This document shows, piece after piece, positions 1 to 6,080 of a stretch of 12,507 nt of DNA. The stretch's first letter is position 1. Each line of letters starts with the position of its first letter. The notes under the pieces are model-generated. The model saw only the letters and a program-made list of their open reading frames with translations, was not told where the DNA came from and did not search any database. The DNA lies in the NCBI GenBank assembly GCA_937897665.1, contig CALCPB010000206.1:1-12507 (forward strand), given 5' to 3'. The translations under genes and the position numbers were made by a program. This stretch comes from an uncultured Halomicronema sp. GTDB lineage: Bacteria; Cyanobacteriota; Cyanobacteriia; Phormidesmidales; Phormidesmidaceae.

Positions 1-2
1 CA

Positions 3-347
3 TTAATGCACTTGACCCAACGTCTGCAGCAGCAGTTGTTGCAGGCGCATCCGGGTTTAGTCGTGGTGCTGACGTCGGGTGATCCCCTCTTTTTTGGGCT
101 GGGCCGTCAGCTGCTGCAGGCGCTACCGGCGACGGCGCTGACGTTTCATCCCCACGTCAGCTCGATGCAGCTAGCCTTTAGTCGGGTTAAATTACCCTGG
201 CAAGCCGCCACCTGGGTGAGCGCCCACGGGCGATCGCTCACGCCGTTGGCGCTGCCGTTAAAGCAAGGTGAAACGCCCATTGCGGTGCTTACCGACGGCG
301 TTAATACGCCCGCGGCGATCGCCCGCTTTGTGATGTCCTTGGCTTAG
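3..347 (+). CDS. cobL: CobL, CbiE-like N-terminal domain (5' partial, ends at premature TAG)
   Basis: This is the C-terminal part of the CbiE domain of precorrin-6Y C5,15-methyltransferase, which uses S-adenosylmethionine to methylate C5 of the corrin ring in vitamin B12 synthesis. The frame is open from the first complete codon and the N-terminus lies outside the window. The SGDPLFFGLG segment (codons for TSGDPL start near base 75) is the family's cofactor-site motif, followed by FHPHVSSMQLAFSR and the ALPLKQGETPIAVLTDG stretch. Translation stops at TAG 345-347, but the same frame continues past it with YQLWICENLGG, which is the normal last strand of CbiE, and then the CbiT domain. The visible product would therefore lack the end of its fold. 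I read the whole as one cobL gene carrying a nonsense mutation; a sequencing error or a gene split in two are alternatives. Confidence 0.8.
   Translation, partial: LMHLTQRLQQQLLQAHPGLVVVLTSGDPLFFGLGRQLLQALPATALTFHPHVSSMQLAFSRVKLPWQAATWVSAHGRSLTPLALPLKQGETPIAVLTDGVNTPAAIARFVMSLA
230..237. repeat. HIP1 octamer GCGATCGC (one of many)
   Basis: HIP1 is the highly iterated palindrome of many cyanobacterial genomes. Besides this copy, others are at 315, 544, 915, 3059, 3154, 4136, 4700 and 5488, and several lie in tmk, holB and mutS. They sit mostly within genes, are rare in the long gaps, and are the strongest sign of cyanobacterial origin. Confidence 0.95.
345..347 (+). other. cobL: In-frame amber codon interrupting cobL
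   Basis: TAG lies in the same frame as both flanking halves of cobL (345 and 435 are in register with codon 3). The 29 codons between it and the GTG at 435 read PTGYQLWICENLGG followed by AEQVHCLSLDTAQQ, which resembles the conserved CbiE tail and the linker to CbiT. One change from CAG (Gln) would restore an unbroken fusion. No frameshift is needed. Confidence 0.85.
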
Positions 348-434
348 CCAACGGGTTATCAACTCTGGATTTGTGAAAATCTCGGCGGAGCGGCGGAGCA
401 GGTTCACTGTCTGTCCCTCGACACGGCCCAACAG

Positions 435-1139
435 GTGAGCCTCTCGCCGTTGAATGTGGTCATTCTGGAACGGCTGGAATCGGCTCCGCTACCGGCCGAT
501 CTACCGCGCTTGGGCGTTCCCGATCAGGCGTTTTTGAGCTTTCGCGATCGCCCTGGCTTGATGACGAAACGCGAAGTGCGAGTACAAATTTTGGCGGAGC
601 TAGCGTTGCAGCCCCATCAAGTGATTTGGGACATTGGGGCCGGTACGGGCAGCGTCAGCATCGAAATCGCCCGTTTAATGCCCGAGTCAGCGGTGTGGGC
701 GATTGAAAAGACGGCAATGGGCTACGACTTAATTCAGCAAAATAGCCATCGGTTCAGTGTTCGCAATGTCAACGCTCGGCAGGGCGAGGCCCCAGCCGCG
801 CTGAGTGAGCTGCCTGCGCCCCACCGCATTTTTATCGGCGGCAGCGGTCAGCAGTTAACGGCGATTCTCAACGCCTGTGCTGCGCGACTGCAGCCCGGTG
901 GCCGGATCGTCGCGGCGATCGCCACCCTTGAAAACCTGGCAGAGATGACTCAGTGGCTGCAGGGCCAGCCCGCCTGGCAGGGCCATTATCAGCAGATTGC
1001 CCTGTCGCGCTCCGCGGCCGTGGGGCCATTCACCCGCTGGATGCCGCTGAATCCAGTCACGTTGGCCTGTCTGAGCCCAGTCGCCTCAGGCGATCACCCG
1101 AAACAGCTGCCACAGGAATCCGGCGGTGATCACCATTAG
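435..1139 (+). CDS. cobL: CobL, CbiT-like C-terminal methyltransferase/decarboxylase domain
   Basis: This is the CbiT half of precorrin-6Y methyltransferase, which methylates C15 and removes the C12 acetate carboxyl group. Numbering from the GTG at 435, LSPLNVVILER (3-13) is the usual junction in fused CobL, MTKREVR (43-49) opens CbiT, DIGAGTGSVSIE (66-77) is SAM-binding motif I, FIGGSG (133-138) lies in the active-site region, and LQPGGRIVAA (152-161) is the late core strand. The real protein normally continues from the CbiE domain upstream in the same frame. If the TAG at 345 is real, translation must restart; GTG 435 has no good Shine-Dalgarno sequence and ATG 561 is another option. Stand-alone CbiT exists in archaea and some bacteria, so a separate active product is possible. 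The last 54 bases overlap the convergent protease gene, and the tail after LACLSPVA looks unconserved. Confidence 0.8.
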   Translation: MSLSPLNVVILERLESAPLPADLPRLGVPDQAFLSFRDRPGLMTKREVRVQILAELALQPHQVIWDIGAGTGSVSIEIARLMPESAVWAIEKTAMGYDLIQQNSHRFSVRNVNARQGEAPAALSELPAPHRIFIGGSGQQLTAILNACAARLQPGGRIVAAIATLENLAEMTQWLQGQPAWQGHYQQIALSRSAAVGPFTRWMPLNPVTLACLSPVASGDHPKQLPQESGGDHH

Positions 1140-1922
1140 ACCCAAATCTAAAACATCGGTGAGCGGCTGGGCGCTGCGGCCCGTCAGCCAAATCGGCTTC
1201 GCCGCCACCGGCTGAGGCTGCACAAATTCACCCAGGCAAGCCAAAGCCCAGACCCACCCCGCATGAAGACCCCAAGCTAGGGCCAAGTCGCCGCCAGTCG
1301 CCCAGCGGGCAATCACCAGCACCCAGCCCAACAAAAACAAGCCCGGCTGCTGCCACAAGCCAGCGCGGCCATCCCACACGAGGTGGGCTCCGGCAAACAC
1401 CAAACTGCCCAAAGTGGCCGCTAACCAGGGTGCAAAGGTGATGGCCAATTGGGTCTGCAACCAGCCGCGAAAAACCAGCTCTTCGATGCCGCCGATCCAG
1501 AGGCCTAATACCAGTAGCCCCAGGATGGCTAAGAGCTTGGGGCCAATGGCTGCAGTCGATTCGTCGGGGGACGGTGTGGTTCCCCAGGTAACGAGTCCGA
1601 TGCTTTTTTTGAACCAGAGGAGTAGCCCCAATCCGGAGATCGCGATGCCCCAACCGATCGCAAAGGGCGGCAAACTGGTGAGGCCTAAATTGACGCCCTG
1701 AGTTTGCCAGCGCTGATCTAACAGCTGGTTGGCGCCCCAAATTACCGCTGGCGCGAGCAAATAAAGTGGCATCAATAAGAGCAGCTTTTGCTCAGGGGCG
1801 GTCGCGCGAAAGGGATGCCACTGAAACTTTTTTAATAGCGGTCGCGCCAGCAATAGCCAAGCGCCAATCCAAATAGTGAAAAATCCAATTACTGTTGCCA
1901 GCGTGGTCATTTGCTCAGTCAT
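1086..1922 (-). CDS. CPBP-family (CAAX protease-like) intramembrane metalloprotease
   Basis: This is an integral membrane protein of 278 residues with about eight hydrophobic segments and the three CPBP signatures: EELVFR (E147, E148, R152; the EExxxR motif), FAGAH (F176, H180; FxxxH), and HAGWVW (H220). These glutamates and histidines form the presumed metal-dependent catalytic site in this family, which includes Rce1-type CAAX proteases and bacteriocin-immunity proteins; the bacterial substrate is not predictable here. The first membrane segment is near residues 8-28, the motif-bearing core at about 130-225, and a final helix at about 256-275. I chose ATG 1922 (MTEQMTT); the frame is open up to 2030, but those residues are basic, not membrane-like and atypical. 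ATG 1910 is an alternative. It overlaps the 3' end of cobL tail to tail. Confidence 0.85.
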   Translation of the reverse strand: MTEQMTTLATVIGFFTIWIGAWLLLARPLLKKFQWHPFRATAPEQKLLLLMPLYLLAPAVIWGANQLLDQRWQTQGVNLGLTSLPPFAIGWGIAISGLGLLLWFKKSIGLVTWGTTPSPDESTAAIGPKLLAILGLLVLGLWIGGIEELVFRGWLQTQLAITFAPWLAATLGSLVFAGAHLVWDGRAGLWQQPGLFLLGWVLVIARWATGGDLALAWGLHAGWVWALACLGEFVQPQPVAAKPIWLTGRSAQPLTDVLDLGLMVITAGFLWQLFRVIA

Positions 1923-2062
1923 CCAAGTGCGGTACCTTTTGCGCGATCTGGAGCGGTCAGATACCTTGCAGTGTATCAAGCAGTTAGCGCCGAGAGAGAG
2001 GCGATGAAGCGCGGTGAAAGTCCTGAGCAAGACGGGCGATCACGATGACTAAAGCCAATAAC

Positions 2063-2104
2063 CCCCCCTTTCCTACGAGATTCGTTCTCCGCCGGAAAGG
2101 GGGG
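2063..2104. repeat. Perfect 11-bp inverted repeat of C/G runs
   Basis: The arms CCCCCCTTTCC (2063-2073) and GGAAAGGGGGG (2094-2104) are exact reverse complements around a 20-base loop. A further CCCCC run at 2116-2120 could compete for the same G run (2100-2104), giving two mutually exclusive hairpins. No T-tract follows on either strand, so a terminator role is not well supported. It resembles the short C-run/G-run palindromes scattered in many cyanobacterial genomes. Confidence 0.75.
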
Positions 2105-2237
2105 ACTTATCAGAGCCCCCACAATTCTTGCAAAGTAATTATGAGGGTGATAACTGACAGAGCCGATAGATGCAAAAAACGGCCAATAATCATCGTGCTC
2201 GTTTAGAATCACGACAACTATTGACCGATGTAATTGC

Positions 2238-2256
2238 AAAACTGAGATTTACTCAG
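2238..2256 (-). terminator. Rho-independent terminator of the cyAbrB gene
   Basis: On the minus strand, just past the stop codon, CTGAG-TAAAT-CTCAG forms a 5-bp stem (7 with a G-T and an A-T pair) and is followed directly by TTTT. Its position 10-15 bases after the stop and its orientation fit termination of the cyAbrB transcript. The stem is short, so its strength is uncertain. Confidence 0.5.
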
Positions 2257-2265
2257 CTCTCAGCA

Positions 2266-2649
2266 TTACTCGTCTTCGCTTTCACCATCTAGCTGAATCA
2301 GGTGAATATGCTTATAGCCTAGCTTGATTTCAAATTCATCCCCCGGCTTCAGACCCATTTCATCGGTGTAGGTTGAGCCGATCACAATCTGACCATTTTT
2401 ATGGACACTGACCCGGTAGGTTGGTTCGCGACCTCTACCATCTTTCCCTTTCTCCGGGTCTAATTGAATGCCGCGAGCTTCCAACAGCGCGTCATAAAAA
2501 CCCGTCACGTCTACCCGGATCTGGCCATCTTTGGTCGTAGTGTAGTAGCCGCACTCCCGAGCCTTCTCACGTTTTGTGAGATGAGATAAATCTTTAACTT
2601 TTTGCAATAACGCCTTACCTGTTAATGCTTCTGTTTTCGCACTTGCCAT
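2266..2649 (-). CDS. cyAbrB-type transcriptional regulator
   Basis: This 127-residue protein matches the cyanobacterial AbrB-like regulators (cyAbrB), global transcription factors affecting nitrogen and carbon metabolism, hydrogenase and redox genes. The N-terminal half has the family core ALTGKALLQKVKDL (8-21) and ARECGYY (30-36). FYDALLEARGI (51-61) and GRGREPTYRVSV (71-82) follow. The C-terminal AbrB-like domain is TYTDEMGLKPGDEFEIKLG (93-111) and YKHIHLIQLDG (112-122). In cyanobacteria this DNA-binding fold is at the C-terminus, opposite to Bacillus AbrB. The ATG at 2649 gives the family's usual length, with GGAGAGG about 11 bases upstream as a ribosome site. Genomes usually carry two paralogues; I cannot tell which this is. 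A long leader with an inverted repeat suggests regulation upstream of the start. Confidence 0.93.
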   Translation of the reverse strand: MASAKTEALTGKALLQKVKDLSHLTKREKARECGYYTTTKDGQIRVDVTGFYDALLEARGIQLDPEKGKDGRGREPTYRVSVHKNGQIVIGSTYTDEMGLKPGDEFEIKLGYKHIHLIQLDGESEDE

Positions 2650-2741
2650 CAGTCAGGGAACCTCTCCGTTACAGTTGTTACCAAGAATATGAGAAAAGCA
2701 GAGATGCTTGCCAATTGTTGAGTGCAAGAAACTACTAATCG

Positions 2742-2778
2742 GTTCTAGGGAGATGTCTTTAAAGCACCTAACCTAGAA
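2742..2778. promoter_or_regulatory. Inverted repeat in the cyAbrB 5' leader (possible operator or hairpin)
   Basis: GTTCTAGG (2742-2749) and CCTAGAAC (2771-2778) are perfect 8-bp inverted arms around a 21-base loop that itself contains the palindrome CTTTAAAG (2757-2764). If transcription starts just downstream of the -10 box at 2810-2815, the repeat falls about 25-60 bases into the leader. It could be an operator for a dimeric regulator, including autoregulation, or an RNA hairpin. This is inferred from position and symmetry only. Confidence 0.4.
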
Positions 2779-2809
2779 CTCACTCTCATGCTCTATGGAC
2801 CACAGGTTG

Positions 2810-2815
2810 CATTAT
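2810..2815 (-). promoter_or_regulatory. Candidate -10 box for the cyAbrB gene
   Basis: The minus strand reads a consensus TATAAT here, about 160 bases upstream of the cyAbrB start codon. No good -35 element is seen; the hexamer at 17-base spacing, TACTCA, matches TTGACA at only three positions. The region is locally AT-rich. It would give a leader of roughly 150 bases. Confidence 0.4.
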
Positions 2816-3040
2816 ATGCATTTATTGATAGCCTGAGTATCTTAATTGTATTAGAAGTTGTGCGATTCAGTTAAAAAACTATAAATGTTCGAGATGTCTA
2901 AAAATGTCTGATGAACTTTCTTGGTTTACGCTTACAAGCTTTTCCGGTTTGTGAGGGCTCCCGCTGCTGTCGATACATTTTTTGTCGGCCTTTCGCTTCC
3001 TTTTTGTCCGGACTGCCACCGCCTTCCTAGACTCCCTTTT

Positions 3041-3084
3041 GTGAGTGCCCTCCGATGGGCGATCGCTCATCGCGGAGCGCTCAC
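3041..3084. repeat. 44-base imperfect palindrome containing a HIP1 site
   Basis: The sequence begins GTGAGTGC and ends GCGCTCAC and can fold end to end. Pairing base 1 with 44, and so on inward, gives 17 Watson-Crick pairs, three G-T pairs and two mismatches, with HIP1 GCGATCGC (3059-3066) spanning the centre. On the plus strand it is followed by TTTATGACTTTT, a poor T-tract. It could be a weak terminator, a protein-binding site or a small repeat unit. Confidence 0.6.
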
Positions 3085-3089
3085 TTTAT

Positions 3090-3473
3090 GACTTTTAAAG
3101 GCAAATGTATTGATAATGTCGGGATCAAGGTATCGGTTTTCTGGGGTTGCTCGGCGATCGCCATCATCAAGTTTTCGAGCCTTTTAAAGTGGCCCAAAAA
3201 TTATAGAGTACCGATGCTGGCAAGGCGATCACCTGACAAAATGAGCATTGGTTTGCGCATGATATGGCCTTGAGGCCAGTGATTACCCCTGCCTCTAAAC
3301 GTATCTTTGTAAATGAGCTTGGGGCTCAGGTTGAGCCGCTGCAGATATTTCTGGCGATTTACTGTGACAGTTCCGGTGGCGGTTGTTGTCGAGCTGCTGG
3401 GCCTGCCCTGCTTAACCCTCGCAGCCTCGGATTTTACTCCTCGAGGTCGCTCCCGATTGCCAAACTTTTGGAA
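3090..3473 (-). pseudogene. Possible remnant of a minus-strand gene (low confidence)
   Basis: On the minus strand, the frame from 3473 down to 3204 is open for 90 codons and contains protein-like stretches such as GRPSSSTTTATGTVTVNR, QKYLQRLNLSPKLIYKDTF and GNHWPQGHIMRKPMLILSG. After TAA (3201-3203) the same frame continues with FKRLENLMMAIAEQ and DTLIPTLSIHLPLKVIK to a TGA near 3088. Just upstream, the same frame holds a tandem TGA-TAA (3479-3474). There is no usable start codon before ATG 3260. I do not recognise the product. It may be a decayed gene or chance. Confidence 0.2.
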
Positions 3474-3673
3474 TTATCAAGACTGCTCTAAAGACAAGCT
3501 GCACAAATGAGCTAAATAATAAATGCTCATGCCATTACAGTCATCGCCTCGGCGCTGCAATGGGGATGAGTCATATTTCTGCCTAGCTAGTTTCCCTTGT
3601 GATGTCGTCTGTGGCAAAAAAGTTTTGATTTCGAGAAAATCAAGAAACTTACCGTTCACCATTGCCAGTTTCT

Positions 3674-4339
3674 ATGAAAGCCCTTCTGCAATCGCCCCAG
3701 CGCACCAAGCTTGACTCCACTAGCGACACTCTGTTTTATGAGGCGCCCCGCTTTGTTACCCATGTGGACGAGGGATTCATTCAGCAGCTCACCGAGCTCT
3801 ATCGCGAGCGGCTGCAGCCCGAGATGAAAATCTTTGACATGATGAGCAGTTGGGTCTCTCACTTGCCTAGTGAAATGACATTTGAGCGAGTGGAAGGTCA
3901 CGGTATGAATGCCGAAGAACTGGCCAAGAATCCCCGCCTTGATCACTACTTCGTGCAGAATCTGAATGAAACCGATCAGCTGCCCTTTGCCGATCACACT
4001 TTTGATGCTGTGCTCAACACCGTCTCAGTGCAATATCTGCAATATCCTGAGGCCGTATTTGCGGAGATTTATCGCATCCTCAAACCGGGTGGTATCGCGA
4101 TTATCAGCTTCTCTAACCGCATGTTTTATCAAAAGGCGATCGCGGCTTGGCGAGATGCCTCCGAGGCGCAGCGCGTAGAGTTGGTGAAACAGTACTTTCA
4201 ATCAGTGCCCGGATTTGGGACGCCGGAGGCGGTCGTTCGCCCTTCGACAGTACCGACGATCATGCAAATGCTGGGCTTGGCTAGCGGCGATCCATTTTAC
4301 GCAGTCATCGCTGAGCGGATGGAATTGCTAGTGCAGTAG
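3674..4339 (+). CDS. SAM-dependent methyltransferase, divergent class I
   Basis: This 221-residue soluble protein has the late features of a class I (type 11) methyltransferase: NETDQLPFADHTFDAVLNT (about 98-116, motif II and its strand), VSVQYLQYPEAVFAEIYRI (117-135) and LKPGGIAIISFSNRMF (136-151). The canonical glycine-rich motif I is replaced by KIFDMMSSWVSHLP (52-65), a form seen in a cyanobacterial and plant family of methyltransferase-like proteins of unknown substrate. The frame is open from a TTG at 3662, but ATG 3674 is the better start; neither has a clear Shine-Dalgarno sequence. The gene stands alone, about 150 bases before pdhC on the same strand. Methyl transfer is inferred from the fold; the acceptor is unknown. 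Confidence 0.8.
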   Translation: MKALLQSPQRTKLDSTSDTLFYEAPRFVTHVDEGFIQQLTELYRERLQPEMKIFDMMSSWVSHLPSEMTFERVEGHGMNAEELAKNPRLDHYFVQNLNETDQLPFADHTFDAVLNTVSVQYLQYPEAVFAEIYRILKPGGIAIISFSNRMFYQKAIAAWRDASEAQRVELVKQYFQSVPGFGTPEAVVRPSTVPTIMQMLGLASGDPFYAVIAERMELLVQ

Positions 4340-4365
4340 AGCGTCATGCGGGCTGTTTTTATGAC

Positions 4366-4409
4366 AGATCCCGACATTTTTGCCGGTTGGGAACCGCTGT
4401 AGGGGATCT
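4366..4409. repeat. Nested inverted repeats between the methyltransferase gene and pdhC
   Basis: The outer arms AGATCCC (4366-4372) and GGGATCT (4403-4409) enclose an inner perfect hairpin CGGTT-GGG-AACCG (4384-4396). Located 27 bases after the methyltransferase stop and about 80 before the pdhC start, it may be a terminator or a leader structure. No downstream T-run is present, so the role is open. Confidence 0.45.
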
Positions 4410-4486
4410 CAACAGGATAGAATTGACAACTGTTGGATAGCATTGTCCGACGTGTTTTTGGCTGTCGTTTTGGAAGCAAGTTCTCC

Positions 4487-5794
4487 ATGATTCGCGAAGT
4501 TTTCATGCCCGCCCTGAGCTCAACAATGACGGAAGGCAAGATTGTCTCTTGGGTAAAGGCTCCTGGTGACAAGGTCGAAAAGGGCGAAACCGTTGTCATC
4601 GTTGAGTCTGACAAGGCGGACATGGATGTGGAATCGTTTTATGAGGGCTATTTGGCCGCCATCGTTGTTGAAGCGGGGGAAGAAGCCCCCGTCGGCAACG
4701 CGATCGCCCTCCTCGCCGAAACAGAAGCCGAAATTGCAGAAGCCAAAACCCAAGCGGCTAGCGCTAACAGTGGCAATGGCAATAGCGCGGCTCCGCCTCC
4801 ACCAGCTCCCGCTCCCAGCAATCCTGCCCCGGCCCCCATGGCGGCCGCCGAGGCGACGCAAAATGGCAGCACTGCTCGCAGTGGTCGCACAGTCGTTTCT
4901 CCCCGGGCTCGCAAACTCGCCAAAGAACTGAAGATTGACTTGGCGACCGTGTCGGGCAGCGGTCCCCATGGCCGCATCGTGACTCAAGATATTGAGCTGG
5001 CGGCAGGCAAAACGCCTGCACCCCAAGCTGCTCCTGGCGCTGCCAGCCTCACCACCGTGACCTCACCCGCCCCGACCCCGGCTCCAGCAACGCCGACCCC
5101 GACCCCGGCCCCGGCAGCACCTGGTCAGTTAGTGCCGTTCAACACACTGCAGCAAGCGGTGGTGCGCACGATGGTGGCGAGTCTGGCGGTGCCCACCTTC
5201 CGGGTCGGCTACACCATTACGACGGCAGCCCTCGATCAGCTTTATAAGCAGATCAAATCTAAAGGCGTCACCATGACGGGCTTGCTCGCGAAGGCTGTGG
5301 CGATGACCTTGCAAAAGCATCCGTTGCTCAACGCCAGCTATAGCGAACAGGGCATTCAGTACAGCAGCAGCATTAATATTGCCGTGGCCGTGGCGATGGA
5401 AGGCGGCGGGCTCATTACACCGGTGCTGCAGGGCGCGGATCAGCTAGATATCTATTCGCTATCTCGAACGTGGAAAGATTTGGTGGCGCGATCGCGCACC
5501 AAACAGCTGCAGCCCGACGAATACTCTTCGGGCACCTTTACGCTGTCTAACCTGGGCATGTTTGGGGTTGATAAATTCGATGCGATTCTGCCGCCAGGGC
5601 AGGGGTCGATTTTAGCGATCGGCGGTGCCAAGCCCACGGTTGTCGCGACGCCGGACGGCTTGATGGGTGTAAAACCACAAATGCAGGTCAATATTACCTG
5701 CGATCACCGCGTCATCTATGGTGCCGATGCGGCAGCGTTCTTGAAAGATTTGGCGTACCTCATCGAAAATGAACCTCAATCTCTGACGCTGTAA
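4487..5794 (+). CDS. pdhC: Pyruvate dehydrogenase E2, dihydrolipoyllysine acetyltransferase
   Basis: E2 passes the acetyl group from the lipoyl arm to CoA, giving acetyl-CoA, and forms the core of the pyruvate dehydrogenase complex in the cytoplasm. The 435-residue product has one lipoyl domain (1-80) with the lipoyl-lysine K43 in ESDKADMD, a Pro/Ala linker (about 90-130), an E1/E3-binding domain (about 137-170, VSPRARKLAKEL to GRIVTQDIE), a second Pro/Thr/Ala linker (177-213) and the catalytic domain (214-435). The catalytic site is DHRVIYGADAA (406-416) with H407; the Asp usual in DHRxxDG is Tyr, as in cyanobacterial and plastid E2. ATG 4487 (MIREVFMPALSSTMTEGK) matches the family start; an upstream ATG-less extension from 4433 is not conserved-looking. 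GGAAG lies about 12 bases upstream. The E1 genes are not in the window. Confidence 0.95.
   Translation: MIREVFMPALSSTMTEGKIVSWVKAPGDKVEKGETVVIVESDKADMDVESFYEGYLAAIVVEAGEEAPVGNAIALLAETEAEIAEAKTQAASANSGNGNSAAPPPPAPAPSNPAPAPMAAAEATQNGSTARSGRTVVSPRARKLAKELKIDLATVSGSGPHGRIVTQDIELAAGKTPAPQAAPGAASLTTVTSPAPTPAPATPTPTPAPAAPGQLVPFNTLQQAVVRTMVASLAVPTFRVGYTITTAALDQLYKQIKSKGVTMTGLLAKAVAMTLQKHPLLNASYSEQGIQYSSSINIAVAVAMEGGGLITPVLQGADQLDIYSLSRTWKDLVARSRTKQLQPDEYSSGTFTLSNLGMFGVDKFDAILPPGQGSILAIGGAKPTVVATPDGLMGVKPQMQVNITCDHRVIYGADAAAFLKDLAYLIENEPQSLTL
5060..5120 (+). repeat. pdhC: Low-complexity Pro/Thr/Ala-coding repeat in pdhC
   Basis: Short repeats of CCGACCCCGGC and variants encode the PAPTPAP-like flexible linker between the subunit-binding and catalytic domains of E2. 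Such linkers let the lipoyl domain swing between active sites, and their length varies by repeat slippage. Confidence 0.7.
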
Positions 5795-5815
5795 GGGATC
5801 TGCGCTTAAATAACA

Positions 5816-5836
5816 TTCCATTGGTGGAAACATTTT
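5816..5836 (+). terminator. Weak candidate terminator after pdhC
   Basis: TTCCA-TTGG-TGGAA forms a 5-bp hairpin 22 bases after the pdhC stop and is followed by ACATTTTC. A second short stem, GGGG/CCCC, follows a few bases later. Both are weak; the call rests mainly on position. Confidence 0.3.
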
Positions 5837-6069
5837 CTGTTGGGGTGCAGTGCCAAACCCCGAAGATCAGTACGTTATTTTCAAGCGACGCCCTAAGTTG
5901 CCCGGAGATTGTGATCGGCAGGTGCCGCCTGCTTCTGTTCGGCATTCATGGGTGGGTGCAAGTTACGGGGGCTGATACTGATTGGGGCTACAGCGTTTTG
6001 GGGCGGTTGCGGCTGAAAATACAGCGCTGATCGATACTTGCGGTCAACTGATGGCCAACCCAACAGCCT

Positions 6070-6075
6070 AGGGGA
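6070..6075 (+). promoter_or_regulatory. Ribosome binding site fixing a GTG start at 6081
   Basis: AGGGGA lies five bases upstream of GTG 6081, one of the better Shine-Dalgarno matches in the window. The in-frame stop TAG at 6069-6071 overlaps it, so this GTG is the only reasonable start of the broken gene that follows. Confidence 0.55.
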
Positions 6076-6080
6076 CTCTT

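Larger units (their letters stand above)
1923..2265. other. Intergenic region between protease and cyAbrB genes
   Basis: This 343-base gap holds the cyAbrB terminator at its right end and a C/G-run inverted repeat in the middle. Two short minus-strand frames cross it, but neither resembles a known protein nor has a convincing start. No HIP1 site and no recognisable RNA gene was seen. Confidence 0.6.
2650..3673. other. Long gene-poor region between cyAbrB and the methyltransferase gene
   Basis: About 1 kb with no convincing intact gene. It holds the cyAbrB leader, a 44-base imperfect palindrome, HIP1 sites at 3059 and 3154, a 6-bp palindrome TGGCCT-TG-AGGCCA (3265-3278), and a minus-strand frame with protein-like stretches broken by stops (3090-3473). 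Short open frames on both strands overlap one another and show no family resemblance or good ribosome site; a 63-residue Lys/Arg-rich frame at 2879-3070 (minus) is the least unlikely small gene. Confidence 0.55.

Noticed and set aside
1228..1740. 170-codon minus-strand open frame inside the protease gene
   Set aside because: It is a shadow frame of the CPBP protease, whose motifs and membrane helices are clear in the other register.
1976..2239. 87-codon minus-strand frame upstream of the protease
   Set aside because: It crosses the C/G-run inverted repeat and the upstream region of the protease gene and shows no protein-like conservation.
2879..3070. 63-codon Lys/Arg-rich minus-strand frame
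   Set aside because: It is basic throughout with no recognised pattern and its start lies inside the palindrome; too weak to call as a gene.
3055..3510. Overlapping plus-strand open frames in the gap
   Set aside because: They overlap each other in different frames, lack good ribosome sites and match no family I know.
4423..4428. TTGACA as a -35 box for pdhC
   Set aside because: No acceptable -10 hexamer is found at 16-18 bases (TCCGAC or similar), so a promoter is not supported by sequence alone.
4520..5026. Long minus-strand open frames inside pdhC
   Set aside because: They arise from GC-rich Pro/Ala linker coding on the other strand and have no independent support.
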